64,000 bases of DNA, taken from the NCBI GenBank assembly GCA_032718475.1, contig JAUCBJ010004224.1, forward strand, positions 121,081-185,080, in the 5' to 3' direction. Both the position numbers and the translations under genes were made by a program. The notes under the pieces were generated by a model. That model saw only the letters and a list, made by a program, of their open reading frames with translations, searched no databases and was not told where the DNA came from. This document shows, piece by piece, positions 10,386 through 20,990 of the stretch. Within the stretch, counting starts at the first letter, position 1; each line of letters starts with the position of its first letter. The DNA comes from Nemertoderma westbladi (lineage: Eukaryota; Xenacoelomorpha; Nemertodermatida; Nemertodermatidae).

Positions 10386-12028
10386 TCATGGGCTGTCCAG
10401 TCCACCATGCTTATTCACTCCATGAGGCTGCCAAAGTACAAGATTATGCACTGGTTGGTCCTCACGGCGAAAGCAATGTCCTGCAAAGCGGAGGCAATTT
10501 TGTTCTAGTGTCAAGCTTGGGGGAACCAATGAGACACCTCCAATGTTATATAGTGTCTGGTTGGAGATGTATGCATTGTACTTGACACAATGAACCCGGC
10601 GTAGCATTCTTGTGAATGTGCCATCCAGAGATTTGGTGTCCTCAGCTGTTAGAGCCCAGCATGGACTCCCATAGAGGAGTACTGGGACTACTGCTGCTCT
10701 AAATAATCGGACCTTAAGTTTCCGATTAATTCTCGGTGACTTCCAAATCCTGGAAAGCCTATTCAAGGCTGCCCATGCCTTTCCCTTACATATTCGAAGG
10801 TCCTCACCTGACTTCCGGATCCATGATCCCAGGTAACAGAAGTCGTCCATATGCTCAAGCATACCATCTTTTGAGCTTATGCTCATCCGATCAGAGACTT
10901 GCTGAGGACTTTCAAAGTTAATTGTCAAAATTTTGGTCTTTCTGGAGTTAATAAAAAGACCAACACTAGAAGCAGCATGTTCTAATGAGCTGAGGAGCCG
11001 TTGGGCTCCCTCTAGTGATTCTGAGAGTACTCCTAAGTCATCAGCAAAGTCTAGATCGGTTAGGTACTTGGCAGGATTTCATCGACTTCTGGAGCCAGTA
11101 GGTGGAGTTACCATCACCCCATCATCATTATGATGATCTAAGGACATGCGTAGAACATAGTCAACCACAATTATGAACAAGAATGGTGCAAGTGTGTCTC
11201 CCTGAAGGGCGCCCCATAACACTTCAAATGGTTCTGTGTCACCGTCAACAGTAGACAGAAATGTTGTCGAACCATCGTATACTGATCTGATTGCTGCAAT
11301 AATTTCATCAGGGAATCCCATATAATGAAAGTATGCTGAACATACGTGAGCGAGAGACTGAATCAAAGGCCTTGAAGAAGTCAACAAAGATAACAGCCAG
11401 ATGCCTGTCTTTCTTTTTTGATAACTCTTCAATTATACTTCTAAGTGCCAAAATGGGCTCCATGGTCCCATGACCTTTACGGAACCCATTCTGATTTCCA
11501 CGGAGCAGTCTCTCAATGGGATCCCTGATGTGATTTAATAGAATTCTATTGTATAGCTTTGCAGCAATCGAGATCAATGAGATTCCCCGAAAAGAACTAT
11601 AGTGTTAGGTTGCCCTTCTTGGGAACTGGCACCAACTTATTTGTTTTAATTTCTTGTGGGACTCTTGTTGTACGGTACATGTCTACTATGATGGGATAGA
11701 TGAGCTTTAAACACTCAGGTATTTTAAAGACCTCAGGGGGAACACCATCTAGTCCACTGGCACGATTGGTCTTAATGCTCTTTGCAGCAGCCTTCACTTC
11801 TGCAAAGGAGATATCACCAATGGGAATATCTGGGAGTACAGACTCAGACACTTTTAAAGTTTTTTCAAAAAACTTTTTCAAAGTGGGCCTTCCAACCATT
11901 GAGGCGATCGGCTGGTGATTCAGCCTTAACCTTGGTGGTTGGTTGGCTTTTCCGCCCAGTAAGCAAGTTGATCGATTTCCATGCCTGGGATGATTGCCTG
12001 CTGTCATCAGCATCATTGATGGCATCAA
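10386..12028 (-). pseudogene. Reverse transcriptase of LINE B copy 2
   Basis: RT segments occur in several frames: NRASGLDGVPPEVF (about 11745-11790), GNQNGFRKGHGT (about 11480-11510), FVDFFKAFDSVSRS (A), GALQGDTLAPFLF (B) and the region before FADD. The C-terminal SGEDLRICKGKAWAAL to RLRFAGHCF domain follows (10928-10386). A 5-bp insertion near 10398 shifts the end of the frame and is shared with the copy at 50345-50755. The gene is non-functional. Confidence 0.87.
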
Positions 12029-12128
12029 CCTGTTGGTTTATTAGCTCTTGTAGATTAACAGAGTACTGCCTGTTCAGGGACCTAGATGCAGCCTTAACTG
12101 CATTCTTGGCCGCTGTAGTCTGTTTGAG

Positions 12129-13335
12129 TCAGGACTCTTTCTGCGCCTTATATAGGTCATTTCGGCACTTCTGGATTTTGTTGTCAGTCCAGGGGGCCCT
12201 TTTCCTGTTTCGAGGGTATACAGGAACTGTTTCTGCAGCTGCTAACTTAACTGCTTCTGTGAAGGCAGTATAGCCCTCGCAGTGGTCTGCTGCCTCAGAG
12301 GCAAGAACCTCATACCTGTTGCTCAGCTGTATTGTGAAGCTGGATCTCACACTTGGCTGTTGCAACAGAGAGGACCAGTCATGCCGCGGCAAGGCAGATT
12401 TCGTTGTTCTGCTGGCACGCAGACTAAGTCTTACCTTGGCCACAATAAGGTGGTGATCACTGGAGAAGGGTCGAAGTGTAAATGCATTACAGTCTTGTAT
12501 AGAGCTCCTGTACTTCCTACGAAACAGAATATGGTCTATCTGGGACTTGTGACCACTGGGTCCACTATGAGTCCATAGCTTTCCAGTTCTCTTCTTGAAC
12601 TGGGTTCCAGCCGAAAACAATCCATTTCCAGAGATAAAATCCTGAAGATGGACGGAATTTCGGTTGACACTATTGCTATAGACCCAGGGCGATGTAGGTG
12701 ATTGTTGCAGACTTGCATTAAAGTCTCCCAGGAATGTTAAGAATGCATGCTGATTGCTGATCCACTCCATCAGTAGCTGCTTGTAGATTCTGGTAGAAAT
12801 TTTCCACCTCCTCTACAGGGGCAACACTAGTTGGAGAGTAGCACACAATCAGAACCACCTTAGGAAACTTCTTAGCCAGTCTTCCAGAACATGAGAAGTG
12901 GCAACGGATGATCCGGTCAGAGATTTGGTCTATTTTGTCCAATGCTGCATGTGCAGTTGGATTCATCAATAGACCAATTCCACCATTGCCACTATCATCT
13001 GCTGAAGCGAGGGCGAGTCGCCAACCACCCCCCATATCCTTAATCAGAACCTCATCAGTCTGTCCAGTCTGCATTCGGTGCTCTTGAACACCCACTGCAC
13101 TAAGAGAAAGCTTATCTGCCAAGGCAGTCAGCTCACCTTGTCGCATTGGGGACCCGAGTGTTAGGGTGTTTACTGAGGCTAGTCTAGTGACTTGCCTCAG
13201 ATTCACCAATGGCTTTGTTGGTCGGGGTGGAACATGAGAGTAGCCCCCAACTCCAGAATCCCTCTTCCCCTCACAATCTGGCCTCCCTGGTGACCCGGGG
13301 TTTGGGCCAGAAAGGTCATCAGGAAAGGGACTCAA
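12129..13335 (-). pseudogene. AP endonuclease region of LINE B copy 2
   Basis: Two overlapping frames (13335-12718 and 12770-12129) make up an exonuclease/endonuclease/phosphatase domain. Motifs are VGVQEHRMQTG (the glutamate-bearing motif), GGIGLLMNP, TFLGDFNAS (catalytic D/N) and SQIDHILFR plus SSDHHLIVAK (D and H). In RTE-like LINEs this nicks the target to prime reverse transcription. The frame changes between the two pieces near 12718-12770, so the protein is interrupted. Confidence 0.85.
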
Positions 13336-13370
13336 AGAATTGTTGGCTTCTCTCTCTCCAGTAGGGGGTG

Positions 13371-13857
13371 AGATAATAGATACATTTTATTGATGCCGAA
13401 CGGCTTTATAATTATTGTGTTGTCGTTGTTGCTTTTATTTATACCTTACATATCTTATCCACTGTTTCCGTTTGTCCTAAATGTCTTATCACTGTATAAT
13501 AATTACAATAGTTTTTAGTAAAATTACAATAATTTTGTATAATAATAATTGCATTTATACATTTTAACTCGTATCCACTATGTTTGTTAGTCCTAAATTT
13601 TACCATAATTATGTTGTAAATATTGTAAATAGTGTTTACAATCTATTGAAGGTCATTTTATTTATCTATGTTTTTCCTATTTTTTGCTGTTTTCAGATAA
13701 AAAACATTTTCTAGGACATGTTGAACACCATGTACTGTATACTTGTTTGTTGCCGTTACCTTTTCCTACTTTATATGTTATATTTTAATGATATACTTAG
13801 TGCCTGTTTTAACTGATTTAACGTCAAATAAAAAATTCCATTCCAATTCCAATTCCT
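13371..13857 (+). mobile_element. LINE 3' UTR remnant with (TTCCAA)n tail
   Basis: AT-rich non-coding DNA ends CAAATAAAAAATTCCATTCC and AATTCC repeats at 13826-13855. This is a typical LINE poly(A)-signal-plus-hexamer tail on the plus strand. No RT remains, so the family is unknown. Confidence 0.5.
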
Positions 13858-14443
13858 ATATTGGATCCTGTAACTGTATAACTACAGAACTATGTTACAT
13901 TCGATCTACAAATTCCTAAGCCCAAACAGCCGAATGTAACATTGCCATTTAAAGGAGCAGGTTACAGAGGCGTGTTAGGGGAACCAAAACAATAAACGAT
14001 CCCAAGTTAACACATGTTACAAGATTATGCAAGTTACTTTTATTTAAAGGAGAAGGTTACAGAGGCGTGTTGGGGGAACAAAACAATAAACAAAAGTTAA
14101 CACATGTTACAAGATTATGCAAGTTATTTTTATTTAAAGGAGCATGTTACACACTGACAGGCGAGTTGAGGAACCAAAACAATAAACCTGTAAACGAAAG
14201 TTAACACATGTTACAAGATCTGAAGTTTATGCAGGTTACTCAATTGGGTCTTTGTTTTGTAGGCCTACTCAACAAACTGTTTCTTCCCTTAAATAAACGA
14301 AGCATTTCATTGTTTAACTCCTGAAATCAAAACACAACAGAAATAAATATACCCAAATATAAGTTACATTCAGACATTCGGGCTTAAGGCTTAGTAATTT
14401 GTAGATCGAATGTAACATAGTTATACTGTTATAGGATCCAATG
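13858..14443. mobile_element. MITE-like element with about 80-bp inverted ends
   Basis: The left end (13858-13942) and right end (14358-14443) are inverted copies. The left starts TTGGATCCTGTAACTGTAT and the right ends ATAGGATCCAATG. The interior holds three units of about 90 bp beginning TTTAAAGGAG and containing AGTTAACACATGTTACAAGA. There is no ORF. The structure suggests a non-autonomous DNA transposon or foldback element. The superfamily is not recognisable from the ends. Confidence 0.65.
13949..14235. repeat. Three ~90-bp tandem units inside the MITE-like element
   Basis: Each unit contains TTTAAAGGAG, a GGTTACAGAGGCGTGTT-like segment, AACAATAAAC and AGTTAACACATGTTACAAGA. The third unit is the most diverged. 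No coding frame is conserved between units. Confidence 0.7.
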
Positions 14444-15447
14444 CAAAGAGTCAGGTCAGGTCCCCAGATCCTGCTACCACTATGGCAGTAATGTGGTACT
14501 ACCTGTAGCTGTCAGCCCAGTAGGGCAGGCCCGATAAGCATAGCCTATTCATTATTTAGTTGATCAAGAGTGGGTTGGTTCAGCCCCGTCAACTAAATAA
14601 GTCATTGAGGGCTATAGCGCCTAGGGCACCATTGAAGGCAAAGGCTTGATACGCATCTGCATTAGAGATGATACAAGCCCCGCCCTGTCTATACTGGATG
14701 CTCCTCTACCAGTGTTAGGTAACCTAACCCAGGAGGCACACTTGGTTCAAGGTGTAACAAATGGACCCCTACAGTCGGCAGCAGGGCTGTAGGCCATGGA
14801 TAGGCGGAAGGTAATCAACCAACGGCTAGACAAACTTGACAACCATTGATAATAATCAACTAAGGCAGGTCGATGACTTCCAGTACCTTGGATCATGGAT
14901 AGAGAGTAGCAAAAAGGACATAGAAGTTAGGAAAGCAAAGGCTTGGGTAGCTCTATCAAAAATGGATACCATCTGGAAATCAGATCTCTCCAGGCACCTG
15001 AAGACCAAGTTCTTTCGAGCCACAGTGGAAAGTGTATTTTTATATGGGGGTGAGACATGGACACTGACTAAATCACTTGAACAACGAATTGATGGTTACT
15101 ACACAAGACTACTAAGGGCAGCCCTAAACATCAGCTGGAGACAACACATGACAAACGCTGATCTTTATGGTACAATACCACCTGTATCAACCACCCTCCG
15201 TGAACGCAGATTAAGATTCAGTGGGCACTGCTGGCGAAGTAAAGACGAGGTCATACCAGATCTACTTCTCTGGCAACCAACTCATGGAAAGCGTAGTCGT
15301 GGACGACCTGCCATAACATATATAGATCAACTTGAAAGGGATACTGAACTTGGGAGAAACGAAATTGCGACAACTATGGAGAATCGGGAAGCCTGGAAGG
15401 ATCTCATTTCCACTGTCCGAGTTCGCTCGACCTAGTAGTAGTAGTAG
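14444..15447 (+). mobile_element. Second RTE-like LINE, internally deleted, with long target duplication
   Basis: A 5' non-coding part (14444-14830) is joined directly to an RT C-terminal domain (14836-15435), and the element ends in a (TAG)n tail at 15433-15447. Direct repeats of 86 bp (14358-14443) and 93 bp (15448-15540, with a 7-bp internal duplication) flank it. They are best read as a target-site duplication of the right inverted end of the MITE. The protein relates to family B in layout but differs strongly in sequence, so it is another family. Confidence 0.75.
14836..15435 (+). pseudogene. RT C-terminal domain of the 14.4-kb LINE
   Basis: A 199-codon open frame covers only the post-RT region. 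Motifs are DFQYLGSWIESS, KAKAWVALSKMDTIWKS, FLYGGETWTLTKS, RLRFSGHCW, LLLWQPTHGKRSRGRP and a C-terminal TYIDQLERDT. In RTE-like LINEs this region follows the thumb and its exact role is unknown. All RT motifs and the endonuclease are deleted. The frame itself is undamaged, which points to recent insertion. Confidence 0.8.
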
Positions 15448-15599
15448 TATAAGTTACATTCAGACATTCGGGCTTAAGGCTTAGTAATTTGTAGATCGAA
15501 GATCGAATGTAACATAGTTATACTGTTATAGGATCCAATGTAACATAATTGAGGTTACGTTATATTCGTAAAAACTATGTTACATTCGATCCTGATTAC

Positions 15600-15740
15600 G
15601 GTCAGTCTGTCACCTGGTCTAGTGGTGAAATTCCTGTCCTTCCAATTAGGAGGCCCCTGCTCGATCCCTTGCTGCCTTGACCGTAGCACTGTTTTCTGTT
15701 TGTGCAGTGTTTTAAAAACGGTCCTACGAATTACCCCAAA
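15600..15740 (+). mobile_element. tRNA-derived SINE
   Basis: A box A (TGGTCTAGTGG, 15615-15625) and a degenerate box B (TGCTCGATCCC, 15658-15668) sit about 43 bp apart, as in a tRNA gene. They are followed by a body with CACTGTTTTCTGTTTGTGCA that resembles the body of the SINE at 16083-16170. No cloverleaf pairing is intact, so this is not a functional tRNA gene. The boxes are internal RNA polymerase III promoters by family knowledge. Confidence 0.7.
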
Positions 15741-16082
15741 CCAAACTACCCCGAAATACTGGTTTTTCACTCTCGTTTATTGTTTTGGTTAGAAAAACAT
15801 GCCACTGTAACCTGCTCCTTACCCTCGCCGTTTCTAAACATTGTTGGCTTATTTTGGCAGTTTTGTGGTACCGGTCTGCTCTGCCGGTAGGCCTAATATA
15901 GTAATAGTTTAGCCTTTTTGTGGTATTTTGTGACTATTTTGGGTAGACCTAATTCGTAGGACGCTCTAACAGTCCAATGTTAACTAACATATATCAGTAT
16001 ATTGGTTTTATATTGATCACAGCATTAATTCTGTAATTATAAATTTTGTTGTACACAACAGTACACCAGTACACTGCAAAAA

Positions 16083-16275
16083 CAGCGTTGCCTGGTCAAG
16101 GCATCAAACCAGGGCCTCCTACGTCAGTACATGAAAGCCTAAGGTTGTCACCACTACTAGACCATTACAACATGAGGCTGCTTGAAAATAACAATTCAGT
16201 TGCGGTAAATTGTGGTTAGTTGCGGTAAATTATGGTTAGTTGCGGTAAATTGCGGTTTTTAGTAGGACCCCCGTG
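16083..16275 (-). mobile_element. tRNA-derived SINE with 20-bp minisatellite 5' module
   Basis: On the minus strand the order is GGTCCTACTAAAAACCGC, about three 20-bp units of the ACCGCAATTTACCGCAACTA type, and CAAGCAGCCTCATG. Box A (TGGTCTAGTAGTGG, 16164-16151), box B (GGTTTGATGCC, 16110-16100) and a short body follow. The modules repeat those at 6970-7130 in the opposite orientation, so the minisatellite and tRNA head appear to move as one unit. Confidence 0.7.
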
Positions 16276-16403
16276 TAAGTACCGTATACCAGTACTGTAT
16301 AACATTATCATCATGCTGATATATAGTGGTACCTCTACGTTTATCTGTTAGTGTTCCTGTGTTCCTTCGATATTTATGAAAATCATTCCACCTTCATCTC
16401 GCC

Positions 16404-17043
16404 ATGAAGATGCGTAGCGGCACCGAATCTACGTTTTTGCCGTGTTTTATTTGCGGTTGTAATAGCGAACTAGTTCAATTGTATACATTACCGGTACCAA
16501 CTATGGGAGAGGACAATGTTACAAAGGAACCCCTTACCGGTTCTAGTACAATAACTCAGCCATATTTCCCATTTCTTGCACATCATGAACCGGGATTAAA
16601 CTCACCCTCTATGACACAAAATGGTACACTGTTGGCTTGCGCTCTATGTTTTTGGTAAGTCTAATTATTGATGTATTGTATATATTAATTTTTTTAATTT
16701 TGTTTAATTTGGCTAATTTGATTAGCCTATGATGTAATCTTTGCATGTTATGTACAGATGTATGGGTATAATTCGTAGCATATAATTCGTCTGACACCTC
16801 ACCCCGTATCCAGGAATAGCAATACGTTATTTATTTAATTAATACTGGTATCCACGTAGCTTTCTTAAAGAACAGTGGAATATATACGAGGAATCCGACA
16901 CGCCGATATCTAACAGAACTTACTGGGCTAAGAAAGCCCCTGCTACTAGACCGCAAACGGCCTTGGAGGTGAAAATCGCTGCCGAAATCGATGAAAGATT
17001 CCCTATGGCTATTCAGATGCAGGTTGGTGCGAATGTGAAATGA
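16404..17043 (+). CDS. Candidate host gene, two exons, small Cys-rich protein
   Basis: Exon 1 (16404-16654) opens with ATG and ends at a consensus donor G|GTAAGT (16655-16660). Exon 2 (16860-17043) follows an AG acceptor and ends in TGA. The 205-bp intron is phase 2, and splicing keeps the frame, giving about 144 residues. Exon 1 carries CFICG and, at its end, ACALCF, so two C-x2-C pairs could bind zinc; between them lies YFPFLAHHEPG. Exon 2 continues with KEQWNIYEESDTPIS and a YWAKK motif. The cysteine-pair-then-QW-YE layout reminds me of a domain in animal nuclear proteins, but I cannot name the family. Further 5' exons are possible. It is the only unit here that does not look like a mobile element. 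Confidence 0.5.
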
Positions 17044-17197
17044 GAGTGAATTCTAATTGTTATTATAAATAACCCTAACCCAGAAGTAGGAAACGACCGA
17101 GGCCCCGGCAAACCCGGCCGATTTTTCAGACCCAGCCCTGGCTCCAGCATCCTATATCATTGAACCTATATCACATCTGTCCAATTCTTTATGTATC
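17044..17197. other. Spacer, no gene seen
   Basis: Flank between the candidate host gene and the 3' tail of LINE E. No ORF or repeat recognised. Confidence 0.4.
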
Positions 17198-17290
17198 TCA
17201 TAGATAGATTTATTTATACATTATGTAAAAACAATAACAAATACACCAAACAATGTACCGGTATAAAGGTGTTGTCCAACATAACATATA

Positions 17291-17335
17291 GGATTACCCC
17301 TAAAGCTTTGCATCTTATTTCCAAGGGGGTCCTTT
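17291..17335 (-). other. 3'-UTR hairpin of LINE E
   Basis: On the minus strand AGGACCCCC pairs with GGGGTAATCCT around a short inner AAG/CTT stem. The layout is the same as in the hairpins of LINE A and C, but with different bases in the inner stem. Confidence 0.6.
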
Positions 17336-17493
17336 ATGTTACTTGGAACCAATATAAAACGTAATTACACTATGTACATGTACAACTTTACCGAGAGCGT
17401 GACAATGTCCGACTCAATGATAAAGATGTAATGTACAGAACAATTTATTATAAAACGTAATTACAGTATAAATAGTAAATAATTAATAAACTA

Positions 17494-20400
17494 TTAACTT
17501 ACTGTAGGACTATTGTACCTATTTTTACATTGCACATGGAGGTGAGATTTAACTGCAGATTTAAAAGAATGTGGATTATCTAGGTTTTTAATTTCATTAG
17601 GCAGAGCGTTCCAATTTTTTATGCCGTTAAAAAAGAAAGTATCAGATTCGAAGGATTTACAATTCGAGAGGTAGAAGTTTGAAGCACTAGCTCTGGTACT
17701 GTAAGAGTGTGTATCGCGTACTCTGTTGAATTTTTGTTTTAGGTAATTGGGACATTTACCATTATATACTTTATGCACATGGTTAAGGCGTAGCTGCTTA
17801 ACTCTACTATCTAAGTTAAGTAGTCCAGATTCAGAAAAGTCATCTGGAGTTAGGTGGTGCCTAGGTTTGTAGTCTTTAATAAATCGTACTACTTTATTCT
17901 GAGCTACTTGTAATTTACATTTAAGCTGTTTGGTTAAGCCTTCATACCAAGAAGATCATGCATAATCCATGTGACACTGTATTAAAGAAGAGCAAAGTAA
18001 CTTGCGGGAGTCAGTGTTTAAACTATTTTGGTTTCTGTATTGAAACCTAAGCCTACTGTTAACTTTCGAGAAAATATTTTTCACTGTACTTTCTCCTGAT
18101 AAGCAGTTATCCAATGTGGCGCCTAAATATTTAACTTCATTTTTATTTTCAATCTTATGTCCATTACTAGTGACTTCAAACTTAGTTACCTTCTTTAACT
18201 TTCTTTTGGAACCAAACAAAATACTTTCAGTCTTACCGTAGTGAATGGATAGCTTATTATCAACCAACCACTCATTACAGGATTCTAGAACTGCACTTAA
18301 CTTTTGGGAAATATGGATTAGATAGGATCTTTATGAGAGAAAATAAGAGCACTGTCGTCGGCATATAAAATGAGTTTAAAATCGGGATCTATACTACTTA
18401 TCATATCATTTACATAGCATACAAAAAGCAGAGGACCTACTATACTTCCTTGTGGTACACCACAGGTAATCTCTTGTACAGTAGACTGCGATTTGCTAAT
18501 GACTACAGTTTGACCTCTGTCTGACAGGTAGGACTTGAACCAGTCTATAGAACCTACACCCATCAGGCCTAACTTACCAAGCAGAATTTCGTGATCTACA
18601 GTATCGAAAGCCTTTTGTAGGTCCAACATTACCGTACCGGTATATAAACCCTTTGCGTTATTACATCTAATTGTATCAGTTAAGTTAATAAGGCAGGTGT
18701 CTGTAGAATATGATTTACGAAAACCGGACTGAAGTTCATAGATCAGATTTAGCCTACTCAGATGTGCTTCCAGCTGTAGAAAAACAGAACGTTCTAGAAT
18801 TTTAGATACAATACTTAAGATACTAACAGGTCTGTAATTACAGGGTTCTACTTTACTATTCTTTTTATACAGAGGAACAACCTTAGCTAATTTCAGTTCG
18901 TCCGGTACTACATTATCTACGATAGAGTAATTAATAATAAAAGTAATAGGCACTTTAAGTACTTCAGCACCATCCTTAAGAAAACGGGCAGGTATTAGGT
19001 CTAGACTGGTACTTTTTGAGGCTGATAGGCTAAGTAGATTTTGAAAAACGAAATCCTCAGAAACGGGTTTAAAAAATAACTTTTCTGAATTTTGTAACAT
19101 TTCTAAATAAAAATTATTTAGAGTTTCGGACCCTATACTATATTTATTACTTGATAACGGTTTAAGGTTTTTATAACCTAAAGATTTTAGGGTAGACCAT
19201 AGACTTTTAGGATTATCTTTATTCTCACTTATTTTGTTGTACAAATATTCAGATTTAGCTTTTTTTATTTCCCGTTGGACAAGGTTTCTATATTTGCAGT
19301 AATTATTATAATCAGCTAAAACACGGTATTTCCTAAATGTATACAAATAGTTATCTCTTTCTCTGATATTACTAAGAATACCCGAGGTCATCCAGGGTTC
19401 AGTGCGTTGTTTAAGACTAATTTCTTTAATTGGTGCTACAGTATTAAGTGCCTTTAAAAATATATCTTTAAAAACAGTGTACGCAAGGTTAATGTCAGCG
19501 GCCTTAAAACAGGGTTCCCAGTCAGAATTAACTAACAAACTTAAAAAGCGTTCCTTGCTGTAATTTTTCATAGACCTAACTGTTACTGTTTTATGATCCC
19601 CGAAAAAAGATTTTTGTGTCTTTCTTGTGCAAAAAACTATAAAATGATCGCTTAGACCTATAGGTAAAACCCTAGATTGAGAAATAATATCGGTATTATT
19701 ACAAAGGATGTGATCTAGTAAAGTAGAAGTTTTACTGGTAATTCTGGTAGAATCTCGAATAATTTGTTTTAAACCAAACAAATTTAAAATACTTTGGTAG
19801 TGTTTACAGATGGGGGATGCTTTGTGATGGTAACAGATATTAAAATCACCTAAGAAATATATTTCACAGTCTGACCTAAGATTACATAAAATGGTATTTT
19901 CAAAATTTTGCAAAAAATCTGATTGTTTAGGGGGCCGATATATCGGGTTTATAGGGATACCGAGTTTATAGGAGTTTATAGGGACTAGAGGCGACGGTTT
20001 CGAGTTATCCTGGATCTGGGGCGACAGTTTCGAGTTTACTTGGAACTAGGGCGTCGATCTCGAGATTACCTGGATCTGGGGCGACGATCTCTAGCTCACC
20101 TGGGTCTAGGGCAACGATCTCGAGTTTATCGGGACTAGAGGCGATGGTTTTGAGTTCTCCTGGATCTGGGGCGACAGTTTCGAGTTTACTTGGAACTAGG
20201 GCGTTGATCTCGAGATTACCTGGATCTGGGGCGACGATCTCTAGCTCACCTGGGTCTAGGGCAACGATCTCGTGTTTATCAGGACTAGAGGCGACGGTTT
20301 CGAGTTCTCCTGGATCTGGGGCGACAGTTTCGAGTTTACTTGGATCTAGGGTGTCGATCTCGAGATTACCTGGATCCGGGGCGACGATCTCGAGCTCACC

Positions 20401-20935
20401 TGGGTCTGGGGCAACGAACTCAGATTTATCTGCATCCGGACCAATTATAATTTCGAGTTGGAATTTAATAGGCAAGACCAGTACACCCCAATACATAAGG
20501 GAGTGTGGGGGGGCGGATGACAAAGAAATATATTTCACAGTCTGACCTAAGATTACATAAAATTGTATTTTCAAAATTTTGCAAAAAATCTGATTGTTTA
20601 GGGGGCCGATATAAAGTACCGATTAAAATAGGTTTAGTTTTAGGAAGTAAAAGTTCCACCAGTAAAACTTCGTCACAAGTCTCTAAATCTTTCCTATGAT
20701 TAAAAGCTAAATCACATCGAATGTAAGTACAGACACCACCACCGTGTCTGTCCCTATCCTTACGTAAAACTACGTAATTATCAATATAAATTTCTCCATC
20801 AGAAACACTATCATCGAGCCAAGTTTCAGAGATTGTTAAAACTGCTGGGTTGGATTTATTGATTAAAATACGAATTTCGGAAAGTTTGGGAAGCAGAGAT
20901 CGTGCGTTTAAATGCAAAAAATGCAGACCTTTTTT
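17494..20935 (-). pseudogene. Endonuclease-reverse transcriptase of LINE E, interrupted
   Basis: Endonuclease motifs: FLHLNARSLLPK, ISETWLDD (E), DRHGGGVCTYIR, then after the insert LGDFN (D/N), LLDHILCN (D) and GLSDHFIVF (H). RT motifs: YRPVSILSIVSK, LQSGFRKSYST, LQKAFDTVDH (A), CGVPQGSIVG (B) and YADDSALIF (C). Apart from the insert, the frame is open from about 20935 to 18318. A frameshift near 18300 and a TGA at 17956-17958 then break the C-terminal part. The gap before YADD is the canonical length (about 13 residues), unlike LINE A and C. Confidence 0.9.
19943..20522. repeat. 36-bp/144-bp minisatellite insert in the LINE E endonuclease
   Basis: A 580-bp insert is made mainly of 36-bp units grouped in about 144-bp higher-order units (roughly 3 copies at 19990-20430). 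Unit cores read CTGGATCTGGGGCGAC and TCGAGTTTACTTGG. Both strands are open through the repeats: the minus strand gives a 12-residue repeat (APDPGELEIV), the plus strand gives SSPGSGATI-like repeats. Identical flanks of 91 bp (19852-19942 and 20523-20613, one mismatch) mark it as an insertion with target duplication. No recognised protein domain. Confidence 0.8.
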
Positions 20936-20990
20936 CTTAATAAATTTAATTCAATAGTATCTCCTTATTAAGATATACGAAAACATACTT

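Larger units (their letters stand above)
10231..13370 (-). mobile_element. LINE B, copy 2 (RTE-like), near full length but broken
   Basis: Reading on the minus strand there is an AP-endonuclease region (13335-12129), RT (12028-11079) and a C-terminal domain (10928-10386). The 3' end ATGCAGCATGCCGATCC lies near 10250, with only CTAGT left of the TAG tail. It carries at least five frameshifts or nonsense changes relative to the open copy at 40574-42851. Its 5' end lies near 13370, beyond the endonuclease start, so this copy shows the longest 5' part of the family in this window. Confidence 0.88.
17198..20990 (-). mobile_element. LINE E (CR1/Jockey-like)
   Basis: The minus-strand element reads endonuclease (from about 20935), RT, C-terminus (to 17494) and a 3' UTR with the family hairpin (17291-17335). 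It ends in an ATAGATAG-type tail at 17198-17212. No ORF1 is present. Its start abuts a tandem array of 394-bp units. It is split by a 580-bp minisatellite insert at 19943-20522 with 91-bp flanking duplications. Confidence 0.87.

Noticed and set aside
15600-15740. Functional tRNA gene
   Set aside because: Boxes are present but acceptor, D and anticodon stems do not pair, and the body continues as in a SINE.
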